Shown here one piece after another: positions 23,933-35,200 of a stretch of 40,341 nucleotides of DNA (position 1 is the stretch's first letter; each line of letters starts with the position of its first letter). The notes beneath the pieces were generated by a model, which saw only the letters and a program-made list of their open reading frames with translations, was not told the DNA's origin and did not search any database. Both the position numbers and the translations under genes were made by a program. Source of the stretch: Planctomycetaceae bacterium (GTDB lineage Bacteria; Planctomycetota; Planctomycetia; Planctomycetales; Planctomycetaceae); NCBI GenBank assembly GCA_029259845.1, contig JAJDEI010000025.1, positions 1 to 40,341 of the forward strand. The letters run 5' to 3'.

Positions 23933-26900
23933 CTACCGAACTGTTGCTCGATCCCACGTTCAGCGCGCGGCTCTGTCTCACGCTGCTGCACTCGTTGTGG
24001 CAGATGACCCTGCTGGCGGCAGTTGCCTGGGGCGTGGGAGTGTGGCGGGGGCGCTCTGTGAAGCAGAAGCCCCCGCAGGGATCATCGCCGGGGGCTTCCG
24101 TCGGAGCGCCCCCGCCACACGACCGGTCTGTCGAGAGAAGCTACGCGATCCACGTCGCCGCGCTCATCACTGGCCTGGTCGCACTGCCGGTCACCTACGC
24201 GATCGTCGACGTCGCCCCGACGCCGGGGATCGCTCAAACTCAGCTTGCTGTTTCGCACGCATCGTCCACCACACCGCCCCCTGAGACAATTCTCGCACCG
24301 ACAGCTGTCGGGACAGACGCACTCAAGCAACTCTGGCAGGCCGACATCATTCCGCCGATAAACGTCCCGGTTGTTGCCACAAACCGAGCAGGCACAATCG
24401 CTCCCGACTCCGCCGCCATCTGGCCGACGGTCGCCACATGGATCGTCGCTCTGTACGCGCTCGGCGTATTGCTGATGCTCGCGCGGCTCGCGAACGGCCT
24501 CTGGCACGCCCGTCGTCTGGCCGCCAACGCCCAACCGCTGCATGACGGTCCGGTCGCCGACCTGCTGCACTCTCTGGCCCGGCAATGGTCAATGCGAATC
24601 ACTCCCGCGCTGGCGCTGGCGGAACAGATCGTGGTGCCGCAGGTGGCCGGGCTGTTGCGGCCGACCATTCTGCTGCCCGCGTCAGCCGTCACCGGCCTGT
24701 CGAGCGACGAACTGCAGATGATCCTGGCCCACGAACTGGCCCACATCCGCCGGCACGACCTGTGGGTCAACCTGCTGCAACGGCTGGCCGAGACCGTGCT
24801 GTTCTTCAACCCGGCCCTGTGGTATTTGAGCCGCCGCGTGAGTTCGCTGCGAGAATTCTGCTGCGACGAACAAACCTGCCGCACGATGGCCCGCGCCACC
24901 CCCGACCCTCGCTACCCCGACCCCCGCACCCGCTACGCCACCGCCCTGCTACGAGTCGCCGAACTCAGCCGCGCCACGCCCGGCGGCCCTCAAACGAGCC
25001 GATCCGCCAACGCAAACGAACTCGCCACGTTAGCGGCGAGCGGCCGTTCCCCCTCCGAACTCCGCCGCCGCATCGCCCACATCTTCGGCGAACCAATCCA
25101 CGAACCGCTGCGACTGTCGCGGGGGAGTTTATTGGTGCTCTTGGCTGGAATTGCGCTCCTGCTGACCGGGCCAGCAATCTGGCAGGACAACGCAGATTCG
25201 GTGTCGGCCCAAGTCTCCGAGGCGGCTGATAATGGTGCCGGATCGAAGAACGCTGACCATACTGATCATCCGAAGCCCCTGCCGATCACGGTAAGTGGGC
25301 ATGCGATTGATGAACGGGGAGAGCCGATCAAAGGAGCGGAGATCTTTCTCGCCTCACTTGGCCTGGATGATGAACGTCTGGCGGAAACAACGACCGATGC
25401 GAACGGCGCATACCGTTTCGAGAACGTTTCGCTGCCGATTAGGAAGAAGGACACGAATGCGGAGATGGACGTCGGCCTCATTGAAGTTTTCGGCACAGCA
25501 GAGGGGTATGCCCTCGCTTGGCGTTCGAAGAGGCCTGTGTATCCGGGCATTCTTCATGCGAGTGAGTTGGGGGCGATCAGCAAAGTCGATCCGCCCAGCC
25601 GGTTTGGGAGAGACGACCCGATTGATCTGGATATGATGTTCGGCCGTCCGGCGACCATCCGCGGGCGAATCGTCGACGACCAATCGCAGCCGATCGCGAA
25701 CGCGGTGCTCGCGATCCGCAGTTGCAGGACCATGTGGAAGTCGGACGAACCGGGCGGACCCTGGATAGAACTCTCGTTTCAGTCGCTCAACTCCGCGGCG
25801 ATCGTCCCGCCAGAAGTAAGAGTGCGCACGACTGATGCGGACGGCCGTTTCGAGTTTACCGGGTTGCCGGACAACGTCATCTGGGATATCGAGGTCCGTC
25901 CACCGGGCCACTCTCCGCGGCGGATCAATGCAGCGACGGGAAACGTTAGTGACTTGTCAGCAAGCCGCGAGCATCTCTACCGGGGCGATTTTGAAGTCGT
26001 CTTTCCCCGGTCGCGCCTGGTGAAAATCCGTGTCGTATATGACGACACGGGCGAGCCGGCCGCCAAAGTGGGTGTCGGTGGCATGGTCAACAAAGCGGGG
26101 TTCTGGGAGACCACCGACGAGGATGGCTATGTCGAAGCGCGTCTCCCGGATGGCCGCTACGATTTGGGGATGTTCCCCCGATACCAAACTCCCTATTGGC
26201 GGACGAAAGCGGAGATCGTTGTGACGGAAGAATCGGCCAAGCAGCCGGTGACGGTCCGGCTGCAACCTGCCGCACCGGTTGACATCACGGTCGTCGACGC
26301 AGACACGGGCGCACCGCTACGGGGGACGGACGTCTGGTTGGAGAAACCGGGTACGGTTCAATACCGCCGCCACCGAGTCCGACTTCCCGGTCAGCCGCCG
26401 GGTGCTGAGGTGTGGATTGTCAAGCCAATTCCCGGCACCGGCAAACCTCGTCGAAACGTTCACGGCTATCGTAGCTGGGAGGCCGAGACGGGACTCTCGC
26501 AGTATGAGAGTCCGCGGTCCGACGAACTGGGGAAGATGCGCGTCCTGTTCGAGCCCGGCAAGCACCGTATTGGTGTTGGCTTGAAGGCGTATCCAGAAGG
26601 GTACGCAGTGGTCGATCCCCACGGAAAAGAAATCGACTGCGAAGCAGGCAAGGTCACAGCAGTCACGTTTCAAATGCGAAACATCGCCGCCAGTGCGCCT
26701 CCAGAGAAAGACACGAGGGCCTCTGCGGAAAAGACTGAACCGCGGCGGTTCGAGTTACTGGTTCGCGGGCCGAATGGAAAGCCGGTGCCCCGGGCCAAGG
26801 TGGAGGTGCGTACGAAACCGGCGCCGACCGCCGAGGATGTTCTGGTCGGCGAATACGTCAGACCGGCAACCTATGGGCCGTTCGCGCGGACGGATGCGGA

Positions 26901-29154
26901 GGGGCGGTTGGTGCTGCGACTCCCGGACGAGCAGCCGCAGCGGTTCAATCTGAGCATCAAGACCGCCGGGTACGGCCCCTACTGGGCGGGGTGGAGTTCC
27001 GTCGAGCATCCTCAGCCGATCCCGACGCGGTTCGTCGCCGAATTGGAGGAAGGTTGGTCCGTCGGGGGGGGTGTTGTCGACAGCGAGGGTGCTCCGATCG
27101 AGGGCGTCAAGGTGCGCCCGAGCATCAAGTTCAAGAAGCGGCCGGGAGACATCGAAGAGTTGTATGTCGGTACGAAAATCACGACGGATGCGGAAGGGAG
27201 ATGGCGATTCGACAGCGTACCGGTTTCCATGAATGAGGTCGGTGTCGAGATCAGTCATCCCAACTTTAGGCCGAATCGGCGGGCATTGACTCGCAGCGAG
27301 TTTGGTTTGCAGCAAGAAGAGCCGCCGGTCGCGACGATCGCGTTGCAGAGGGGATTGACGGTCACTGGGCGTGTGACGGATGAGAAGGGACAGCCGATTG
27401 CCGGGGCCCTGCTGCGGGCCAAATTCAGCAACGACATCCGCGAAGCGCGAACAGATGCGAATGGGGACTACACGTTGGTCGGCTGCGAGCCGCGCACGAC
27501 GCGCGTCGTCGTTTCCGCGAAGGGCAAGGCGACCGACATGCAGGAGGTGCGCGTCGATCCAGAGATGGGGCCGGTCAACTTCAGCATGCGGCCCGGCGGG
27601 AAGATTCGGATCCGCGTGGTTGACGAACAGGGCGACGGCATCCCCAAGGCGCGCATCTTCTTTCAACGCTGGCGGGGGATGTTCGACTACTTTGAATTGG
27701 ACCACGTGAGCCAATACGCCGACGAGAACGGCGTCTGGGAATGGAACGAAGCCCCGCTCGACGAATTCCAGGCCGACATCTGCCGCCCCGGCGGGATGCA
27801 ACTGATCAGGCAATCTCTTGTGGCGCGCGACAAGGAGTACGTCTTCACTCCGCCTCGCGCCCTAGTCGTAAGCGGCAAGGTGATTGATGCGGTCACGAAG
27901 GAACCGGTCAAGCGATTCCGTGTCGTGCCCGGCGTCCGAAATCAGCCAGATCACGGTCCAGGGGACTGGTGGAATTCGTATGAAAGCTACGTCGCGACCG
28001 ACGGCGAGTACCGCATCGTGCGAACACGCAGTTCGCCTGTCCACTTGTTGCGAATCGAGGCGGACGGCTACCAGGTCGCCATCTCGCGCGACATCATGAC
28101 GGACGAGGGCGAGGTTGATATCGACTTCGAGCTTCAGCCGGCTGAGGACATCGCCGCAACCATCCTGACAGCCGCCGGCAAACCCGCCGCTCGGGCGAAA
28201 ATCGCACTCGGTGTCGCCGGTTCGCAGATCAGCGTCAAGAATGGAGAGATTGACGACAGTTCGACTTATGCAACACGGCTCGACGCCGATGCCAACGGTT
28301 TCTTTCGCTGTCCCGCGCGCGACGAGCCCTTTCAGTTGGTCATCACGCATCTGTCCGGTTTCGCGCACCTCAAATCGGCCGAGCAGAAGATTCCGAGCAC
28401 AATCAAGCTGACCCCCTGGGCGCGGGTCGAAGGCGTCTTTCGCGTCGGTCCCTCGCCGGTCGCCGGTGTGGAAATCACGATCAGTACCGAGACGATGCAC
28501 TCTTACGGGAAGGACGTTCCCAACATCTTCACACATCATAACGTCACAACCGGGGCGGACGGCCGGTACGTGTTCGAGCGGGTGGTCCCGGGCAAGGGAT
28601 GGATCGGACGGCGAATCCTATTGATGGTGAAGGATGGTGCCGCTGATGTCACGTCGTCCAAACGAGTCAAGACGTACTTCCCGGCCGGGGAGACGATGAC
28701 GCTCGACCTCGGCGGCGACGGTCGTGCCATCGTCGGCAAACTGTCTCCACGAGCGGAGTCAGACAAGCCGGTGCTGTGGAACTTTGCACTGGTCAACGCA
28801 CAACTCGACCTCCCACAACCGAAGCAACCGACTCCGCCGCCGGATGTGCAGAAGGATGCGGAGCGTCTCAAGGCGTGGTGGGAGGACTGGCAGGCAAGCG
28901 CCGAGGGGAAAGTATGGCAGCTTCAATACGAAGCCTACCAGAATCTCCGCGACGCGAGTCCTTACTTCACGGCGACTGTCGACCGCGACGGCACGTTCCG
29001 CATCGACGACGTTGAGCCGGGCAACTACGTGCTGAGCGTTCGCTTCAGCAATCACGCAGCCGGTCGCCTATCGGGGTTCCGTTTTTCAGTGTCGGCTGCC
29101 GACGACATTGCGTCTGCTCCGCCCCTTGATTTGGGACTGTTACAGCTTGAGTAG
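23929..29154 (+). CDS. Giant BlaR1-like M56 sensor protease with multiple CarboxypepD-reg-like domains
   Basis: 1741 residues. Residues 1-420 form a BlaR1/MecR1 M56 protease: membrane spans about 17-38, 72-95, 165-188 and 399-418, and zinc motif HELAH (268-272, followed by IRRHD) with the third ligand in REFCCDE (about 309-313). After the last span the protein continues outside with about 1300 residues of beta-sandwich units. Each has openings such as TVSGHAIDERGEPIKGAEI, IRGRIVDDQSQPIANAVL, VGGGVVDSEGAPIEGVKV, VTGRVTDEKGQPIAGALL and VSGKVIDAVTKEPVKRFRV with DA(N/D)G-x-Y/F/W, the carboxypeptidase-regulatory-like pattern; I count about ten. A penicillin-binding sensor domain as in BlaR1 is not seen. 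It probably senses an envelope or polymer signal and acts on the BlaI protein encoded just upstream. Residues 38-64 come from an inserted repeat. Confidence 0.88.
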   Translation: MTTELLLDPTFSARLCLTLLHSLWQMTLLAAVAWGVGVWRGRSVKQKPPQGSSPGASVGAPPPHDRSVERSYAIHVAALITGLVALPVTYAIVDVAPTPGIAQTQLAVSHASSTTPPPETILAPTAVGTDALKQLWQADIIPPINVPVVATNRAGTIAPDSAAIWPTVATWIVALYALGVLLMLARLANGLWHARRLAANAQPLHDGPVADLLHSLARQWSMRITPALALAEQIVVPQVAGLLRPTILLPASAVTGLSSDELQMILAHELAHIRRHDLWVNLLQRLAETVLFFNPALWYLSRRVSSLREFCCDEQTCRTMARATPDPRYPDPRTRYATALLRVAELSRATPGGPQTSRSANANELATLAASGRSPSELRRRIAHIFGEPIHEPLRLSRGSLLVLLAGIALLLTGPAIWQDNADSVSAQVSEAADNGAGSKNADHTDHPKPLPITVSGHAIDERGEPIKGAEIFLASLGLDDERLAETTTDANGAYRFENVSLPIRKKDTNAEMDVGLIEVFGTAEGYALAWRSKRPVYPGILHASELGAISKVDPPSRFGRDDPIDLDMMFGRPATIRGRIVDDQSQPIANAVLAIRSCRTMWKSDEPGGPWIELSFQSLNSAAIVPPEVRVRTTDADGRFEFTGLPDNVIWDIEVRPPGHSPRRINAATGNVSDLSASREHLYRGDFEVVFPRSRLVKIRVVYDDTGEPAAKVGVGGMVNKAGFWETTDEDGYVEARLPDGRYDLGMFPRYQTPYWRTKAEIVVTEESAKQPVTVRLQPAAPVDITVVDADTGAPLRGTDVWLEKPGTVQYRRHRVRLPGQPPGAEVWIVKPIPGTGKPRRNVHGYRSWEAETGLSQYESPRSDELGKMRVLFEPGKHRIGVGLKAYPEGYAVVDPHGKEIDCEAGKVTAVTFQMRNIAASAPPEKDTRASAEKTEPRRFELLVRGPNGKPVPRAKVEVRTKPAPTAEDVLVGEYVRPATYGPFARTDAEGRLVLRLPDEQPQRFNLSIKTAGYGPYWAGWSSVEHPQPIPTRFVAELEEGWSVGGGVVDSEGAPIEGVKVRPSIKFKKRPGDIEELYVGTKITTDAEGRWRFDSVPVSMNEVGVEISHPNFRPNRRALTRSEFGLQQEEPPVATIALQRGLTVTGRVTDEKGQPIAGALLRAKFSNDIREARTDANGDYTLVGCEPRTTRVVVSAKGKATDMQEVRVDPEMGPVNFSMRPGGKIRIRVVDEQGDGIPKARIFFQRWRGMFDYFELDHVSQYADENGVWEWNEAPLDEFQADICRPGGMQLIRQSLVARDKEYVFTPPRALVVSGKVIDAVTKEPVKRFRVVPGVRNQPDHGPGDWWNSYESYVATDGEYRIVRTRSSPVHLLRIEADGYQVAISRDIMTDEGEVDIDFELQPAEDIAATILTAAGKPAARAKIALGVAGSQISVKNGEIDDSSTYATRLDADANGFFRCPARDEPFQLVITHLSGFAHLKSAEQKIPSTIKLTPWARVEGVFRVGPSPVAGVEITISTETMHSYGKDVPNIFTHHNVTTGADGRYVFERVVPGKGWIGRRILLMVKDGAADVTSSKRVKTYFPAGETMTLDLGGDGRAIVGKLSPRAESDKPVLWNFALVNAQLDLPQPKQPTPPPDVQKDAERLKAWWEDWQASAEGKVWQLQYEAYQNLRDASPYFTATVDRDGTFRIDDVEPGNYVLSVRFSNHAAGRLSGFRFSVSAADDIASAPPLDLGLLQLE
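24040..24120. repeat. Nested inverted-repeat element inside the M56 coding sequence
   Basis: The outer arms GTGTGGCGGGGGCGCTC (24040-24056) and its exact reverse complement (24104-24120) are 17 bp. Inside, GAAGCCCCCG (24066-24075) and CGGGGGCTTC (24089-24098) pair perfectly. The span is 81 nt, a multiple of three, has no in-frame stop, and encodes residues 38-64 in the loop between membrane spans 1 and 2. The structure matches the intergenic element at 35537-35687. Confidence 0.85.
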
Positions 29155-29188
29155 CTGGAAGTGTCTGATCCGTCGCACCGATTTCGCC

Positions 29189-29219
29189 CCTCGTTCCCAA
29201 GCGGGAGTTGGGAAACGAG
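29189..29219. terminator. Perfect 12-bp hairpin between convergent genes
   Basis: CCTCGTTCCCAA (29189-29200) and TTGGGAACGAGG (29208-29219) pair exactly around a 7-nt loop. It lies in the 89-bp gap between the stops of the M56 gene (+) and the peroxidase gene (-), so it can serve both. There is no T-run on either side. A related hairpin is at 12674-12696. Confidence 0.7.
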
Positions 29220-29243
29220 GTGCCTTTGAGGGGGCGAGGTCTG

Positions 29244-32200
29244 TCACGCGACGTGGATGCGGTTGACGTCGTTCCAGGTGACGGCGGCGGACCAGCTTCC
29301 CCAGGAGGTGCTGGTGGCGAAGCCGGTGCCGGTGGAGAGGGCGACGTACCAGGTGCCGCTGCTCGCGCGGCCGGCAATGTCGGTTCTGCCGTCGCCGTCG
29401 AAGTCGCCGGCAACGACGTTGAGCCAGGTGGTGGCGGTCGACCACGCTCCGGCGAAGTATGTCGTGAAGGTGGTGTTGGTCCCGGTACCGCCGGTCGGCT
29501 GCAGGACGTACCACGTGCCGTTGCTGGAGCGGGCCGCGATGTCGGTGCGGCCGTCGCGGTTGAAGTCACCAACGCGGGCGTCATGCCAGGTGACAGCGGT
29601 TGACCAGGCTCCGGCGAACTTGTTGGTGAAGCCGGAGCCATTCGAGAAGGCGACGTACCACGCCCCTGTGTTTGCGCGACCGATGATGTCGTCATTACCG
29701 TCGTCGTCAAAGTCGCCCACACGAACGTCGCTCCAGGTGACGGCGGTCGACCAGGAACCGGCGGACATGTTGGTGTGGTTGCTGCCGACACCGGTTGATT
29801 GCAGGATGGCCCAAGTGCCAGTGCTCGCGCGGCCGGCGATGTCGTCGATGCCGTCGTTGTTGAAGTCACCCACGTTGACGTCGGTCCAGGTGACGCTGGT
29901 GGTCCAGCCCCCGATGGCGTGCGCATTGAAGCCGCTGCCGGTCGACTCGGCAATGTACCACGCTCCGCTTTGGGCGCGACCAGCGATGTCGGTGAGTCCG
30001 TCGCCGTTGAAATCGCCTGTCAGCACGTCGCTCCAACTGACCGCCACGCTCCAGCGTCCGCCCCATTCGGCAGCCGTGAAGCTGTTCGTGCCGGCGGTCC
30101 AGACCCACCAGTCGCCCTCATCGTCGCGGGCGGCGACATCGTCGCTGCCGTCACCGGTGAAGTCGCCGACCTGGGTGTTCTGCCAATTGATGCCGGCCGG
30201 CCGGGTGTCCCACAGCTGATTGGCAAACGCTGTGCCATCCGAGCGGGCGATCCAAAGCCGCCCGTCGTCGAGGCGGCCAAAGAGGGAGTCGGTCGGACCG
30301 GCGACGGTGTTGGCCACCGTGGACGGTCCGTCGAGGGACTCGTTCATGGCCGCATCGACGGCCTGGATGGTGACGTTGTACGCGGTGAGCGGGCCAAGGC
30401 CGGTTACGGTCGCCGAGTTGCCCGTGACCGTCTGGTTGAGCGCCCCGTCGACGTACACGTTGTAGGCGGTCACGCCGAAGAAGTCATCCGCGCCGGACCA
30501 TGTCAGGTCGACGGTGGTGGTGGTTTCGTTGGAGACCGTCACTGCCCCAGCGGTCCAGGTCGGCGGCGTCTTGTCGGAGGAGCGCGGAACGCTGATGGCG
30601 TCCAGGTCCAGGCCGGCCGATCCGCCCAAGCCGTTGCTGGAACCGTCGAAATACAGGCTCCAGGTCCCGGCGTTGTATTCGACAACGTCTTCATCCTGAA
30701 CCGTTCCGAGAACCGGCACAGTTGTCGTGGCGATGAAGGACAGGAAGAGGTGGTCCGGCCCGGCGACGGACAATCCGTCGACATCGGCCGCGCCGGCCAA
30801 TCCCATTGCCGAGGCATCCCATTCGCGGGCAAACGCCGTCCCGTTCCAGGAATACACGTCGGCATCGTCGGCCGTGCCGGCAACGCCCGGGACGGTCGTG
30901 TTAGCGAGTGTCGAGAAGTACAGTTTCGTGCCGACAACGCTGACCGCGTCCAGGTCGAGTCCGGCGGACGTGTCCAGGCCCTGGGTGCTTCCGTCGAAGA
31001 ACAGCGACCATGTGCCGGCGTTGAACTCAACGACGTCTTCGTCCTGAACGGTTCCGATTCCTGGCACCGCTGTCGCGCCGATGAATGACGCGTAGAAATG
31101 ATCCTCAGCCACCACGGCCAGGCCGTCGACGTCAGCCGCACCGGCCAGTCCCTCGATCGTCGCATCAACGACGCGGCTGTAGTTGGCACCGACGCCCAGC
31201 CATTTGTAGACGTCAGAATCGTCTGGTGTGCCACCCGTGCCGGGCACAGTCGTATTGCCCAGCGTCGAGAAGTAGAACACGTCGGCCACGGTGACCGTCT
31301 GATCGGCAAATTGCAACTGCTCAACGTTCGTCACCGTGTCGGTGCCGTTGTTCAACATCGGGTCGATGCTGAGCCCGTCGCCGCGGGCATGGACAACCGT
31401 GATCACGCCGGCCGCGTTCACGCTGATGTCGTAATCCGCAAAGGGGCCGGAAAACACGGCCGTATCAGTGCCCGAATCGCTCATGGCGATCGAGCGGACG
31501 ATCGTGATATCTCCGGGATCAATTAAACCCGCGAACACATCAGCGATAAGGTCGACCATGCTGTCGACCAATTGTGTGGCACCCGGAGGGCCGGACGGAT
31601 CCGGCGCCATCAGTTGCGCCATGAGATAGGCGTCGCCGTCGATAATATCGTCGCCCCCGCGGCCTTCGAGAATGTCGCTGCCGCCGCCACCGATGATGAT
31701 GTTCCCGCCGGCGAATGAGGTTGTACCAGGAGGCAGCAGGGCCGCAAGACCGATGATCCGCGCGATACCGGCGGCATCGAGCACGTGGGTGCCGTCAATC
31801 GTTCCGATCAGATCAATGGAAGTGAGGTCGTCCCCACGGAGCGTGTCGTTCTTGTCCCAGCCGGAGAGTCCTTCCACACCGTTGAAGGTGTCGAAGTCGA
31901 TGACCGGCAGCGGCGGGGCAAACACGTCGAAGGCGAGGTCGGAGTCGGCTGGCTGCGGGTCATTGTAATGCGTGACCCAGTCGAAGCCGAATTGTCCCAG
32001 GAACCTTTCCAAGCCGGTCCCCGCGATGAGGATGTCGTCGCCGCCTTCGCCAAAGTACCGGTCGTCGCCGCCGTTCCCGTTGAGCACGTCGTGGCCGGGT
32101 GCGTTGACGTCCGGGCCCAGCAGGATCGGCAAACCCGAATCGCCTTCGACCTTGTCACCTTGGGCACCGCCCTCAATCCAGTCATCCCCGTCGTCGCCGT

Positions 32201-35200
32201 GGGTCTCGCCGGCGGAAGCACCGTCCAGGATGAAGTCGTTCCCCGCACCCGCGAAGCTGACCGTCGGATCGGACCCGGCGACGATGAAGTCGCTGCCGAG
32301 TCCACCTTGGTTCAAGTCTAATCCTTGGCCGGAAGAAATGGCGTCGTTGCCGTCACCACCCTTAATGTTGTCGTCGCCGAAGATGTCGGTGATGATATCG
32401 TTGCCGAGACCGCCGATAATGCTGTCGTTACCGGCTCCGCCTTCGAGCCGGTCATTGCCGCCGTTGCCGCGGATCGTGTCATCGCCGATTCCGGAACGGA
32501 TCCGATCCCCCTCGCCGGGGACTGCCGAATCGCTACCTCCCCAATTGACGTGGAGGTCTCCAGTGTAGCGGACCGTCCCATCGGATTGCCGCACCAGCAA
32601 AGTCGTCTCGTCGTAGGGCGTGCTGGGGTCATCGACAATGGGCGTGCCTGGCACGGATCCCTGGACAGCCGCGTCGAAGAACAGGTCGAGACGATCGAAC
32701 ACGACGGCGGGAAGATTGGCAGCCGTCGTGTTGCGCTGGATCAGCTCGGAGAAGGAGTTGCCTTCGAGCTGAACTCCCAGATTCATTCCGCCGGTGCGGA
32801 GAAGGTAATAAAACCGGTCGCCCTCTTGCAGGTTTTCCAACTGCAATTCGAAGATGTAGTTCATGGTGCTGCCCAACAGACCGCCGAAGGGCGCTTTTTG
32901 TTCGGCAAGGCCGCCGACCCACATGTCGATGTCATCGACACCGGTCGTGGTCAGGCCGCCGGCGTCCGCGTAAGCGCCCTGTCCATTCATGAAGTCAGCA
33001 CTATCGGCCGTAACTCCGTTGACCAGATCTTCAGCCGCAGCACGCTTATCGGCAACCGTTGTGACGCCGGTGATGCTCGGATGCGTGCCATAGGCCGCGA
33101 TAAAGTTCACCAGCGACTCCGGAACCTGCAGGTTGAACCCGAAGTCCACCCAGCTCGTGTAAGGCTGGAGAGCGGCGTCATTTGTCGCGGCGAAGAGTTC
33201 ACGGCGAATCTGGTTGAGCGGCGCAATCCCGAAGTCACGGCCTCGTGCGATATTGATGGCTGCCAGGTCCAAGGGCAGTCCTACGAGGTTGTTTCGCACG
33301 GCTTCGATCACAAACGGATCGATCTCGTTGGAGACGTTGCTTGCCAGGCCGTTGAACAAGCTTCCGGCCGCTTCGTCCGGCGTGAGGACCCCGGCAACAC
33401 CGCCGTCCAGGAATGCCGGAGGATTGAGAAACGCCTCGATGAGGCCGATGTCGTCCGGGTCGACGCCCGCGCCGGAGCTTATGCGTCTCAACTCTTCCGG
33501 CAACATCGAGTGGCCGAAGCGGTACACCGCCTGCGAGAACTCCACTGAGATCGACGCGTCGATGGTCGCGTCATACGCGTCAAACACATTGATCTGCGGC
33601 GAGATTCTGCGGGCGAACTCCTCGAACACTAGGTGCTGGTATTCCATTTCCGTGACAAACCGGGCAGCTTGGAACAGACGCTCGCCGTTCCAGACACCGG
33701 GGCTAAGCTGGTACTCGGCAAGCACGGCTGGGTCGCCGGCTGAGAGCACATTCTTGATGTCGTCGACGAGCCGGTTGTGTTCGGAGTGGAAGACGTGGTG
33801 AACAGCGGTGAGCGCAATGTTCTCGTTAACACGCCCGTCGCCGGCGATGAAGTGAGCGCCGAGCATCTCGTCGTCATAGGTCCCGGGCAGCCCGTCATCT
33901 CCTGTTCCCGGATCGAGATCGGGCGTCTGGGGGACGCGCGGCGTGGCGGGGTTGCCGTCGTGATCCCACGTGCTGGGGACCGCGTGGTGGGCGATGTCGA
34001 CGAGGAACGCGAAACCACTGGAAACGCTGTTGGCTGGAACGAGAACACCGAGCCCACCGTTAGCCGCAGGGTTGCCTTCCAGGAGCGTGCCGTCGTCCAG
34101 CACGAGTTGTGGGTACCCGTTGGGGCCAGGCAAGAATTTACCGTAAGGGTCGGTGGCGAGAAGAGGGATATTGAGCACGTCTTGATCAACGAGCTGGATG
34201 CCAAGCAGGCCCGCCGCCTGCGCTTTGAGTGCGGTCCAGGTTTGCATGCCACCGACGCCCGGAGTGGTGTTCATCCGGCCTGTGGAAACCGGCTTGAGCG
34301 ACGCATCGTTTTCGTACTCCCGCAAGAAAACGTTCAGTGACGGGTGCGAGCCGTAGGTCTGTTGCTGGTCGACGAACGGCGTATCCTTATTGATTGGTTC
34401 TCCGGTGTCGTTGGTCGCGCGAGACAACAACATGAAGTTCGGGGCGCCCGGAGTCGGATCGAACAGCGGATCATCCGGCAGCAGCGGCATGAAAACGGGG
34501 CTGCCGGTCTTGGTCGTCAGGTCCAGACCGTGGTCAAAGAACTGGCCGAAGGCGAAGAACACGTCGTTGAACGGCGCACTCAGTCCCTCGTCCGGAGCAA
34601 CATTCGGGATGTGCAACTGGCCGGTAACCGGGTCCGGCACCGCACCCGGGCCGGCGGCTGCGACCGCCGCCGGGTTTGCCGTCGTCTGGTCGGCGATCAG
34701 GTTGCTAATCAGCCGCGGTTGGCTGTCCTGGACGACGCCGCTCGTCTGCGCGTAGGACGTGGGATCGCCGATCGCCTGGCCACCGGGACCATCGGGGTCG
34801 AACGTCAAGTTCTCGGCGTCACGGTAGACCGGAGTGGTGAGCCGCGGGAAGGGATTGTCAGCGGCTCCGAATTCTTCCTGTCCGACCACTAGGTTATTGG
34901 ACGATCCGTCGATCGTTCGCAAACCAAGGGGCTGCAACTCGGCGTTCGGACCAGCCGGAATCTGGTTCGGGCCCGTGCCAATCATTGTCCCATACGGGTT
35001 CGAGGCAGAGACGGTGGCCGCGTGCGCTTCGGCGATCTTGATCTGGTCGACAATAAACGCCAGGTCCGCCTCGTTGACGTTGAATCCCTGTCCGACAGGA
35101 GCCCCGGCCAGCAAGAGGCGATCTTCCAGCGACTCGACCGCCGGTGTGTGCGACGGGCGGTGATGACGTCTCGCTGATCGTCTGACGTTGCGGGACCGGA

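Noticed and set aside
29247..30290. Possible CRISPR or non-coding tandem array
   Set aside because: Units are 130-160 bp, imperfect, and encode FG-GAP calcium loops in one continuous frame.
32325..33548. 407-residue plus-strand open frame
   Set aside because: Antisense to the peroxidase gene with no domain features.
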